Source: Pseudomonas sp. TH43
Lineage (GTDB): Bacteria; Pseudomonadota; Gammaproteobacteria; Pseudomonadales; Pseudomonadaceae
Assembly: GCF_016650635.1 (NCBI RefSeq)
Contig: NZ_JAEKFI010000004.1
Coordinates: forward strand, 868,001-932,000
DNA length: 64,000 bases
Direction of reading: 5' to 3'
A program made the translations under genes and the position numbers. Positions 1 through 8,637 of this stretch are shown piece by piece. The notes beneath the pieces are model-generated. The model did no database searches. It worked only from the letters and a program-made list of their open reading frames with translations, and was not told the DNA's origin. Every line of letters begins with the position of its first letter. The first letter of the stretch is position 1.

Positions 1-446
1 CGGGCGTGGCCCTGCAGGAATTGTGGAGCCTGATGAGCACCGCCGAAAAAGCGTTGTTCGTGGTCTCACTGTTCGTGGTGCTGACCGGGTTGATCGGCAT
101 GCTCACAGCGATTCTCACCAGCCTCAACGAACGTCGCCGCGAGATGGCGATTCTGCGTTCGGTCGGCGCAAGGCCGTGGCACATCGCGAGCCTGCTGGTG
201 CTGGAAGCGTTTGCTTTGGCGCTGACCGGGGTGATCGTCGGCGTGGCATTGCTGTACATCGGCATCGCTGCCGCGCAGGGTTACGTGCAGGCCAATTACG
301 GTTTGTTCCTGCCGCTGGCATGGCCGAGCGAGTATGAATGGACGCTGCTCGGTGGCATTCTGGCGGCCGCGCTGCTGATGGGCAGCGTGCCGGCCTGGCG
401 TGCGTATCGCCAATCTTTGGCCGATGGCCTGTCGATTCGTCTATGA
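1..446 (+). CDS. ABC transporter permease, C-terminal part (FtsX/MacB type), truncated by window start
   Basis: The reading frame is already open at the left edge, so only about the last 147 residues are visible. They hold three hydrophobic segments separated by the charged stretch ERRREMAILRSVGARPWHI. In MacB/FtsX/LolC-type permeases this cytoplasmic loop touches the ATPase. The chain ends in a basic tail after the last helix, as in this family. It overlaps the next gene by an ATGA junction, so the two are translated together. By position this looks like the permease of the operon I remember as PA4063-PA4066 in P. aeruginosa, reported to respond to zinc limitation. That assignment is inference, and the ATPase and binding protein lie outside the window. 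Confidence 0.8.
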   Translation, partial: GVALQELWSLMSTAEKALFVVSLFVVLTGLIGMLTAILTSLNERRREMAILRSVGARPWHIASLLVLEAFALALTGVIVGVALLYIGIAAAQGYVQANYGLFLPLAWPSEYEWTLLGGILAAALLMGSVPAWRAYRQSLADGLSIRL

Positions 447-976
447 GGATGTTCACCATGCCCCGCGCCGTACTCGCGCTGCTGTTGCTGGTCGCCCTGC
501 CCGTGTGGGCGGCGGCGCCGAAAGACCTGACGTGGTCGGAGATGATCCCGCCGGACGCCGCGCCGGAAGTGCCGAACATGACGCCGCTGCACGACCTGTC
601 GAAGATGAGCGATGCGCTGTCCGCCGAATCCGCGCCAGCAGCGAAGCAGGATTTGCCGAACGCGCCGGTGGTGCAGTCACTCGATGGCCAGAACATTCGT
701 TTGCCGGGTTACATCGTGCCGCTGGAAGTGAACGAAGAAGGACGCACGACGGACTTCCTGCTGGTGCCGTATTTCGGCGCCTGCATCCATGTGCCGCCAC
801 CGCCGTCGAACCAGATCGTGCATGTGAAAAGCGAATTGGGCGTGAAGCTCGATGAGCTGTATCAGCCGTATTGGGTCGAGGGGCCGTTGCAGGTCAAGGC
901 GTCGAGCAGCGAGTTGGCGGACGCCGGGTATCAGATGGATGCCGACAAGATTTATGTGTATGAGCTGCCGGAGTGA
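443..976 (+). CDS. DUF3299 family periplasmic protein
   Basis: A protein of about 177 residues starts at the ATG that overlaps the stop of the permease gene. A second ATG at 458 (MPRAVLALLLL) is an equally good start for the signal peptide, which ends around VWAAA. The mature part carries the block GYIVPLE and then FLLVPYFGACIHVPPPPSNQ, the hallmark of DUF3299, with Cys and His residues that could bind metal. The function is not established. Its place behind an FtsX/MacB-like permease suggests it is the accessory component of a Zur-controlled ABC system like ZrgABCDE of Vibrio or PA4063-4066. That is inference from context and memory. Confidence 0.85.
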   Translation: MRMFTMPRAVLALLLLVALPVWAAAPKDLTWSEMIPPDAAPEVPNMTPLHDLSKMSDALSAESAPAAKQDLPNAPVVQSLDGQNIRLPGYIVPLEVNEEGRTTDFLLVPYFGACIHVPPPPSNQIVHVKSELGVKLDELYQPYWVEGPLQVKASSSELADAGYQMDADKIYVYELPE

Positions 977-1011
977 ATCCGGTAGTTTCGTGTTGTCTGT
1001 AAGGGCCCCTT

Positions 1012-1097
1012 CGCTGGCAAGCCAGCTCCCACAGTGATCGAGTCGTTCACAAATGTTGTGATCACCACCAAAACCTGTGGGAGCTGGCTTGCCAGCG
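1012..1097. repeat. REP-type inverted pair (CAAGCCAGCTCCCACAG family)
   Basis: The left arm at 1012-1034 (cgctggcaagccagctcccacag) is matched by its exact reverse complement at 1075-1097, about 40 bp away. Each arm also contains a smaller palindrome (gctggc/gccagc). Flanking GGGCCC and AGGGCC extend the symmetry. This is the arrangement of a paired repetitive extragenic palindrome in Pseudomonas. It lies between DUF3299 and oprG and may stabilise the upstream mRNA 3' end. Confidence 0.85.
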
Positions 1098-1224
1098 ATG
1101 AGGGCCTCAAAGGTTCCACAAAACCTGACCCCTTCACTGTTTCATTGAGCTGAGTCAAAAGACCGTATCAGTTGGCTTCGTACCATAGGACATCAGAAAC
1201 TTTTAACGTCCTTTTGGAGCCCCC

Positions 1225-1923
1225 ATGAACAAGTCCTTGCTCAGCGCTTCGTTGTTTGCCCTCGCGCTCGCAGCCCCGCTCGCCCACGCCCACGATGCGG
1301 GTGACATCATCGTTCGCGCTGGTGCGATCACCGTCAACCCAAAGGCCGACAGCTCCAGCGTCAAGGTCGATCAGGGTCCGCTGAGCGGCACCAATCTGGG
1401 CGGCAAGGCGACCATGAGCAGCGATACCCAACTGGGTCTGAACTTCGCTTACATGGTCACCAACAACATCGGTATCGAGTTGCTGGCCGCATCGCCGTTC
1501 GAGCATGACGTGAAGATCAAAGGCACTGCCCTGCCAGCGGCCAACGGCAAACTCGGCACCCTGAAACACCTGCCACCGACCCTCAGCGTCGTTTACTACC
1601 CGCTGGATTCGAAATCACCGTTCCAGCCGTACATCGGCGGCGGCATCAACTACACCTGGATCTACGACGAACACGTCGGCAGCGAAGCGCAGTCCAACGG
1701 CTTCAGCAACTTCAAGGCGAAAAACTCTTGGGGTCTGGCCTGGCAGGTCGGTGCGGACTACATGCTGACCGACAACATCATGCTCAACGCCCAAGTGCGC
1801 TACATCGATATCGATACCCGCGCCACCGTCGAGAACAACGCTGTGGCCCCGGGTACCCGTGCCAAAGTGAATGTTGATGTCGATCCGTTTGTGTACATGG
1901 TGGGCTTGGGCTACAAGTTCTAA
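1225..1923 (+). CDS. oprG: OmpW-family outer membrane protein OprG
   Basis: This 232-residue protein has a signal peptide ending at AHAHDAGD. The mature chain reads as an eight-stranded OmpW barrel: IIVRAGAITVNP near the N terminus, the GGGINYTWI strand, and a C-terminal GLGYKF with the terminal Phe used by the BAM machinery. OmpW/OprG proteins form narrow, laterally opening channels for small hydrophobic or amino-acid substrates. The length equals that of P. aeruginosa OprG, and the following epimerase gene is also its neighbour there. The ribosome-binding site is the TTGGAG about 8 bases before the ATG. I could not identify a convincing promoter motif in the upstream gap. Confidence 0.93.
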   Translation: MNKSLLSASLFALALAAPLAHAHDAGDIIVRAGAITVNPKADSSSVKVDQGPLSGTNLGGKATMSSDTQLGLNFAYMVTNNIGIELLAASPFEHDVKIKGTALPAANGKLGTLKHLPPTLSVVYYPLDSKSPFQPYIGGGINYTWIYDEHVGSEAQSNGFSNFKAKNSWGLAWQVGADYMLTDNIMLNAQVRYIDIDTRATVENNAVAPGTRAKVNVDVDPFVYMVGLGYKF

Positions 1924-1991
1924 GCTGATTTTTACCGAACGTTCACGTGGTGGTGAATGAGGCTTGGTGGTGGGCAGACTTGAAACTGAGG

Positions 1992-2036
1992 CAACTGCTG
2001 AGCAGTTGATCGGGGATAAATCCCCTCGCTACAGGG
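1992..2036. repeat. Single repeat element: 17-nt palindrome plus GGGGATAAATCCCC motif
   Basis: caactgctgagcagttg (1992-2008) is a palindrome with 8-bp arms. It is followed by cggggataaatcccctcgct (2011-2030), a motif I know as a frequent dispersed repeat in P. fluorescens-group genomes. Only one copy is present here, unlike the paired REP elements elsewhere in the window. Confidence 0.55.
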
Positions 2037-2056
2037 ATCGCGATAAATTCCGGCCG

Positions 2057-2090
2057 TGAAAAAGGCGCCTGTTGAAGGGCGCCTTTTTCA
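2057..2090. terminator. Bidirectional intrinsic terminator between oprG and the epimerase gene
   Basis: gaaaaaggcgcc and ggcgcctttttc form a stem around a short loop, with A- and T-runs on either side. It can stop transcription of oprG (plus) and of the two convergent SDR genes (minus). Confidence 0.85.
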
Positions 2091-2117
2091 TGCCTGCTCG
2101 AATGGTCAAGGGGCTTT

Positions 2118-3042
<925 letters not shown>

Positions 3043-3050
<8 letters not shown>

Positions 3051-3927
3051 GACGATAAAACCTATCCAGTAAAGCCGGGAGTGCGGCACGCCAGGCGCGC
3101 GGCTTGATCCCGAAAGTGTGCAGAATTTTCTTGCAGGCGAGCACCGCGTGTTGCGGTTCCTCGGCAGCGTCCGGGCGCGCGGCGTGAGCCTGAGCCGTCG
3201 GCGCCTCGATCGCCAGCGCATGCAGGCTGCGCGCTTCGGTCAGAATTGCCTGACCCAGCGCCAGCGGGGTGGTCGCCTCGTGACCGGCGTAGTGATACGT
3301 GCCCCACAGCGGCGCGGCGCAATCGAGTTGTTTGAGCACCGAGATGATCACCCGTGCGGCGTCGTCGACCGGCGTCGGATTACCGCGTCGGTCATCGGCC
3401 AGGAGCAGTTCTTCAGGTTGTTTGGCGCGGGCGAGGAAACGCCCGAGGGTGCCGTCGGCGCTGTCATCGAGCAACCAGCCGAAACGCAGCAGCACATGCT
3501 GCGGGCACGTGGCGCGAACGCTTTGTTCGATGCGCCACAAGGCTTGACCACGCAGGCCCAGTGGCACCGGTTCGTCTTTTTCGCTGTAGGCGGTGGCCCG
3601 CGAGCCGTCGAACACCCGATAACTGGACGGCTGCACGAGGACGATATTGTGGTGCTGGCACAGTTCGGCCAGGCGCTCGATCGCGCGTTCCTGCCCGGCC
3701 ATGCGGCTTTCGCTGACGGTTTCGGCCTGGAACCAGTCGAAATAGTAGGCGAGGTTGATCAATGCATCGGGACGGGTGTCGTCGAGCAATTGGGTCAGGC
3801 TCGCGGCATCCCAGCCATTTTCGGGCGGGCGTGGGGCGAGGAAACCGATGTCTTCCTCCGCACCGAGGCGAATCAGCGCCTGCCCAAGGGCATTTCCGCC
3901 GCCCAGTAACATAAGGCGCATTCGCAT
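3043..3927 (-). CDS. RmlD-like SDR family protein lacking the Tyr-x-x-x-Lys motif
   Basis: A 294-residue protein, started at MRMRLMLLGGG (an ATG two codons later is possible). The N-terminal LLGGGNALG is a Rossmann nucleotide site. RPDALINLAYY and PSSYRVFDGSRATAYSEKDEP follow the order of dTDP-4-dehydrorhamnose reductases (RmlD). Where RmlD has the catalytic YGxTK, this protein reads LGLRGQALWRIE, and no YxxxK occurs elsewhere. It may therefore bind a sugar nucleotide without acting as a classical reductase. Its stop lies inside the start of the epimerase gene, so the two are a coupled pair. The substrate is unknown. Confidence 0.75.
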
Positions 3928-4083
3928 AGAGTCAGCAGGCCCAGTCTGATTGGAACGATGGCTTGAGCGACGGATCTCGTGGAACCGTCGCCGATAATTG
4001 CCGGAATCGTTGCATTTTGCGGGTTTAGTGCGCAACCGTCATCCGCAAAGTGTACATCCCCGGATTTATGCTGTGGCAACTGG

Positions 4084-4166
4084 CCCCTTCGCGAGCAGGC
4101 TCGCTCCCACAGTGGATTTGTGTACGCCGCAAATCCCTTGTGGGAGCGAGCCTGCTCGCGAAGGGG
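4084..4166. repeat. REP-type inverted pair (GTGGGAGCGAGCCTGCTCGCGAA family)
   Basis: The arm at 4084-4111 (ccccttcgcgagcaggctcg...) is exactly inverted at 4139-4166 across a 27-bp spacer. Each arm contains the inner palindrome cgagcaggctcg. It fills most of the gap between the divergent SDR pair and lhr, leaving little room for promoters other than directly beside the genes. Confidence 0.9.
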
Positions 4167-4234
4167 AACAGCCAGACGCTGAAGATCCTGAGCGGTACTT
4201 GCATCTTCCCCCCTGCGACCGCATAACTTAAGCC

Positions 4235-7200
4235 ATGAATCTGCCCCTTCCCACGGACGCGGCCCTGGCAGGCTTCCATCCCGCCGTCAGCGCCTGGTTC
4301 AACAGCACATTCCCGTCGGTCACCGCCGCCCAGGCTCGCGCATGGCCGTTGATCCGCCAGCGCCGCTCGACGCTGATCGCCGCACCTACCGGCTCCGGTA
4401 AAACCCTCACCGCGTTCCTCGCCGTGCTCGACGACCTCGTCCACCGAGGCCTGGAAAACCCCGCTGGCCTGCCTGACGAAACCCTGGTGGTTTACGTTTC
4501 ACCGCTCAAGGCGCTGTCCAACGACATCCAGATCAACCTGCAAAACCCGCTTGCCGGCATTACCGAGCAACTGCGGCAAATGGGCCTGCCGGAACTGCAA
4601 ATCAGCACCGCCGTGCGCACCGGCGACACCCCGCAGAAAGACCGCGCGCTCATGCGCAAGCGCCCGCCGCACATTCTGGTGACCACTCCAGAATCCCTCT
4701 ACGTGCTGCTCGGTTCGGCGTCGGGACGCAAAATGCTTGGCACTGCGCGCACGGTAATCATCGACGAAATTCATGCCATGGCCGCTGGCAAACGCGGCAG
4801 CCACCTCGCCCTGAGCCTTGAACGACTACAAGCGCTATGCGCCGAACCACTGACTCGCATCGGCCTGTCCGCAACGCAAAAACCCATCGACGCGGTCGCG
4901 CGATTCCTGGTCGGCGCAGAGCGTTCTTGCGAGATCATCGACATCGGCCACGCGCGCCCACGGGATCTGGGCATCGAAGTACCACCCGTGCCGCTGTCCG
5001 CCGTGATGGCCAACGATGTCTGGGAATTGGTGTATGACCGTCTCGCCGAATTGGCCCGCGAACACCGCACCACACTGATTTTCGTCAACACCCGGCGCCT
5101 GGCTGAACGCCTGAGCCGACATCTGAGCGAACGCCTCGGCAAACACGCCGTGGCGGCGCACCACGGCAGTCTGGCCAAGGAATTTCGCCTCGACGCCGAA
5201 CAACGCCTCAAACGCGGCGAACTGCAAGTGTTGATCGCCACCGCATCACTGGAATTGGGCATCGACATCGGCGACGTCGACCTGGTCTGCCAGATCGCCT
5301 CGCCGCGCTCCATCGCCGGATTTCTGCAACGGGTCGGTCGCTCCGGGCACCAGGTCGGCGGCACGCCCAAAGGCCGTTTATTCGCCACCACCCGCGACGA
5401 CCTGATCGAATGCGCCGCCCTGCTCGACTGCGTGCGCCGTGGCGAACTCGACACGCTGCACATCCCCGAAGCGCCGCTGGACGTGCTGGCGCAGCAGATC
5501 ATCGCCGAGGTCAGTTGTCAGGAATGGGCGGAAGACGCGTTGCTGGCGATGTTTCGTCGAGCCTCGCCCTACCGCAATCTCGACGAAAAACACTATCAGG
5601 CCCTGCTGAGCATGCTCGCCGAAGGCTACAACGGCCGCCAGGGCATCCGCAGTGCTTATCTGCACCGCGACGCCGTCAGCCGCACCTTGCGTGGCCGGCG
5701 CGGCGCGCAACTGACCGCCGTGACCAGCGGCGGCACCATCCCGGATAACGCCGATTACAGCGTGATGCTCGAGCCGCAAGGCCTGAACATCGGCAGCGTC
5801 AACGAAGACTTCGCCGTGGAAAGCATTGCCGGTGATGTGTTCCAGCTCGGCAATACGTCCTACCGGATCCTGCGGGTGGAAACCGGCAAGGTGCGCGTCG
5901 AGGATGCTCATGGCCAGCCGCCGACCATTCCGTTCTGGCTCGGCGAAGCGCCGGGGCGCAGCGATGAGTTGTCGTTCGCCGTGGCGCGTCTGCAAGCGCA
6001 GCTCGACGCTCTGCTGGGCGCCAGCCCCGGCAATCTGCAACCGGCCCTCGACTGGCTGACCGACACCCTCGGGCTGAATGCCGCCAGCGCCGAGCAACTG
6101 GTCGAATACCTCGCCCGCGCACGCCAGACTCTCGGCGCCCTGCCCTCGCAGGACACGCTGCTGATGGAGCGCTTTTTCGATGAGTCCGGCGGCACGCAAT
6201 TGATCATTCACTCACCGTTCGGCAGTCGTATCAATCGCGCCTGGGGCCTGGCCCTGCGCAAGCGCTTCTGTCGCACCTTCAACTTCGAACTACAGGCAGC
6301 GGCCAGCGAGGATGCGATCGTACTGTCGCTGTCGACCAGCCACAGTTTCGAACTCGATGATGTCTGGCGTTACCTGCACAGCAACAGCGCCGAGCACACC
6401 TTGATTCAAGCGGTGCTCGATGCGCCGCTGTTCGGCGTGCGCTGGCGCTGGAATGCCGGCGTGGCGCTGGCGTTGCCGCGTTTTACCGGCGGGCGCAAAG
6501 TTGCACCGCAGTTGCAGCGGATGAAAAGCGAAGACCTGATTGCCAGTGTGTTTCCCGATCAGATCGCCTGCCTGGAGAACCTCGCGGGCGAACGGGAAAT
6601 CCCTGAGCATCCATTGATCGAGCAGACCCTCGACGATTGCCTGCATGAGGCGATGGACAGTGAAGGCTGGCTGCATTTGCTGCGACGCATGGAACGTGGC
6701 GACGTGCGTTTGCTCAGCCGTGATCTGCCGGCGCCCTCACCGCTCGCGGCGGAGATTCTCAGTGCGCGGCCGTATGCCTTTCTCGACGATGCGCCGCTCG
6801 AGGAGCGTCGGACTCAGGCAGTGATCAATCGACGCTGGAGTGATCCGCAATCGACCGATGACCTCGGTGCACTGGATGCCGACGCGATTGCCGCCGTGCG
6901 TGAAGAGGCGTGGCCAGCGCCGAACAGTGCGGATGAAATGCACGAAGCACTGATGAGCCTGGCATGCATCAGTGACCTTGAAGTTCAAGCAAACAGCGGT
7001 TGGCGTGAGTGGTTGGAAACCTTGGCCAGCAGCGGTCGCGCCTGCCGCTTGCAGATCGGTCCAGAGCATTGGTTGTGGCTGGCCCGCGAGCGCCTGACCT
7101 GCCTGCAAGCGCTTTATCCACAGGCTGCGGTGCAACCGAAGCTGGAGGCATTGTCGGGATTCGATGAAACCTGGACCTCCGATGAAGCCCTGATCGAAGT

Positions 7201-8521
7201 GATCCGCGCGCGCCTCGGAGCCTTCGGCCCACTGCCGTTATCCGCCATCGCCGCACCGCTCGCGCTGGCGACCACTGAAGTCAATCAGGCCCTCGCCCGA
7301 CTGGAACGCGAAGGTTATGTGCTGCGCGGCCAATTCACGCCGAAACTCGACGTCGAGGAATGGTGCGAACGGCACCTGCTCGCGCGCATCCATCGCTATA
7401 CGGTCAAGCGTCTGCGCCGGGAAATCGAACCGGTGGCGTTGCAGGATTTCATGCGCTTCCTGTTCGACTGGCAGCACCTCTCATCCACCACGCGCGGTCA
7501 GGGCAACGCGGTTTTGCCGGCGATTATCGGCCAGTTCGAAGGCTACCCGGCGGCGGCCTCAGCGTGGGACAGCGACATTCTGCCGGCGCGGCTCAAGGAC
7601 TACTCGCCGAGCTGGCTGGATGATCTGTGTCGCAATGGCAAACTGGTCTGGACGCGCCTCAGTGCCCGACAAAAAGTCAGCGGCACGGCGTTGCGCAGCA
7701 CACCGATCGTGTTGCTGCCGCGCAGTCAGGTTGGCTTGTGGAGTGCATTGGCCGAACAGACGCCGGTGAGCGAGCTGTCGCCGAAAACTCAAAAGGTCTT
7801 TGAGGCCTTGAGTCAGCACGGCGCGCTGTTTTTCGATGAGTTGATTCATGAGGCGCATCTGTTGCGCAGCGAACTGGAAATCGCCTTGCAGGAACTGGTC
7901 GGCGCCGGGTTGGTGAATGCCGACAGCTTTGCCGGCCTGCGGGCGCTGATCACTCCGGCGAGCAAACGCCAGCAGCGCAGCAGTCGGCGCGGACGTGGGG
8001 CGTTTGTTGGCGGGATGGACGATGCCGGGCGTTGGGCGCTGCTGCGCCGCGGGCCAGCCGTGGACGCGAGTGAAACCCTCGAACACGTCGCGATGACCTT
8101 GCTGCGCCGCTACGGCGTGGTGTTCTGGCGTCTGCTGGAGCGCGAGGCGGACTGGTTGCCGAGTTGGCGTGAATTGCTGCGCACGTTTCATCGTCTGGAG
8201 GCGCGCGGCGAGATTCGTGGCGGGCGCTTTGTCAGTGGTTTGGCGGGGGAACAGTTTGCCTTGCCCGAGGCGATTCCGCTGTTACGCGAAGTGCGGCGGC
8301 GACCACATGACGGCAGTTTGATTGCGGTGTGCGGGGTGGATCCGTTGAATCTGGCCGGGACGTTGTTGCCGGGGGCGAAAGTGCCGGCGTTGGTGAGCAA
8401 TCGGCTGGTGTATCGCGATGGCTTGCCGGCGGCGGCAGAGATTGCCGGCAAGCAGCAGTTCTGGCTTGAGCTGGAACCGGTCGAGATGGAGCAGGTGCGC
8501 GGCAAGCTGATCCGGCATTGA
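4235..8521 (+). CDS. lhr: Lhr: large DEAD/DEAH-box superfamily 2 helicase
   Basis: A 1428-residue ATP-dependent 3'-5' helicase of the Lhr family, which translocates on single-stranded DNA and unwinds RNA:DNA hybrids. Walker A APTGSGKT lies at residues 50-57, the DEIH box at 177-180, motif III SAT shortly after, and motif VI with QRVGRSGHQ near residue 365. The helicase core is followed by the winged-helix/beta-barrel Lhr core (to about residue 870). A long C-terminal extension follows, as in E. coli Lhr (about 1540 residues), so this is the long form and not Lhr-Core only. The start is the first in-frame ATG after the REP pair. No nuclease or ligase partner gene is adjacent. The gene appears monocistronic. 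The role is DNA repair by analogy with Lhr. Confidence 0.93.
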   Translation: MNLPLPTDAALAGFHPAVSAWFNSTFPSVTAAQARAWPLIRQRRSTLIAAPTGSGKTLTAFLAVLDDLVHRGLENPAGLPDETLVVYVSPLKALSNDIQINLQNPLAGITEQLRQMGLPELQISTAVRTGDTPQKDRALMRKRPPHILVTTPESLYVLLGSASGRKMLGTARTVIIDEIHAMAAGKRGSHLALSLERLQALCAEPLTRIGLSATQKPIDAVARFLVGAERSCEIIDIGHARPRDLGIEVPPVPLSAVMANDVWELVYDRLAELAREHRTTLIFVNTRRLAERLSRHLSERLGKHAVAAHHGSLAKEFRLDAEQRLKRGELQVLIATASLELGIDIGDVDLVCQIASPRSIAGFLQRVGRSGHQVGGTPKGRLFATTRDDLIECAALLDCVRRGELDTLHIPEAPLDVLAQQIIAEVSCQEWAEDALLAMFRRASPYRNLDEKHYQALLSMLAEGYNGRQGIRSAYLHRDAVSRTLRGRRGAQLTAVTSGGTIPDNADYSVMLEPQGLNIGSVNEDFAVESIAGDVFQLGNTSYRILRVETGKVRVEDAHGQPPTIPFWLGEAPGRSDELSFAVARLQAQLDALLGASPGNLQPALDWLTDTLGLNAASAEQLVEYLARARQTLGALPSQDTLLMERFFDESGGTQLIIHSPFGSRINRAWGLALRKRFCRTFNFELQAAASEDAIVLSLSTSHSFELDDVWRYLHSNSAEHTLIQAVLDAPLFGVRWRWNAGVALALPRFTGGRKVAPQLQRMKSEDLIASVFPDQIACLENLAGEREIPEHPLIEQTLDDCLHEAMDSEGWLHLLRRMERGDVRLLSRDLPAPSPLAAEILSARPYAFLDDAPLEERRTQAVINRRWSDPQSTDDLGALDADAIAAVREEAWPAPNSADEMHEALMSLACISDLEVQANSGWREWLETLASSGRACRLQIGPEHWLWLARERLTCLQALYPQAAVQPKLEALSGFDETWTSDEALIEVIRARLGAFGPLPLSAIAAPLALATTEVNQALARLEREGYVLRGQFTPKLDVEEWCERHLLARIHRYTVKRLRREIEPVALQDFMRFLFDWQHLSSTTRGQGNAVLPAIIGQFEGYPAAASAWDSDILPARLKDYSPSWLDDLCRNGKLVWTRLSARQKVSGTALRSTPIVLLPRSQVGLWSALAEQTPVSELSPKTQKVFEALSQHGALFFDELIHEAHLLRSELEIALQELVGAGLVNADSFAGLRALITPASKRQQRSSRRGRGAFVGGMDDAGRWALLRRGPAVDASETLEHVAMTLLRRYGVVFWRLLEREADWLPSWRELLRTFHRLEARGEIRGGRFVSGLAGEQFALPEAIPLLREVRRRPHDGSLIAVCGVDPLNLAGTLLPGAKVPALVSNRLVYRDGLPAAAEIAGKQQFWLELEPVEMEQVRGKLIRH

Positions 8522-8540
8522 TGTTGTCGGGGCTGACGTC

Positions 8541-8606
8541 TTCGCGAGCAGGCTCGCTCCCACAGTTTGATCGCGTTGCCCCTGTGGGAGCGAGCCTGCT
8601 CGCGAA
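8541..8606. repeat. REP-type inverted pair (GTGGGAGCGAGCCTGCTCGCGAA family)
   Basis: ttcgcgagcaggctcgctcc... (8541-8565) is matched by its exact reverse complement at 8582-8606 with a 16-bp spacer. It is the same family as the pair at 4084-4166, so two copies flank lhr. It sits between the convergent lhr and mscS-like genes and could also act as a transcription stop, though no T-run is present. Confidence 0.9.
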
Positions 8607-8637
8607 AGCGCCAGCCCTCCCACCACAAACTCTTGCG

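Noticed and set aside
3118..3909. A 263-codon plus-strand frame opposite the RmlD-like gene
   Set aside because: It is the complement of a conserved SDR-like gene and has no independent signature.
5378..6211. Long minus-strand frames inside lhr
   Set aside because: They lie within the conserved helicase core and show no domain of their own.
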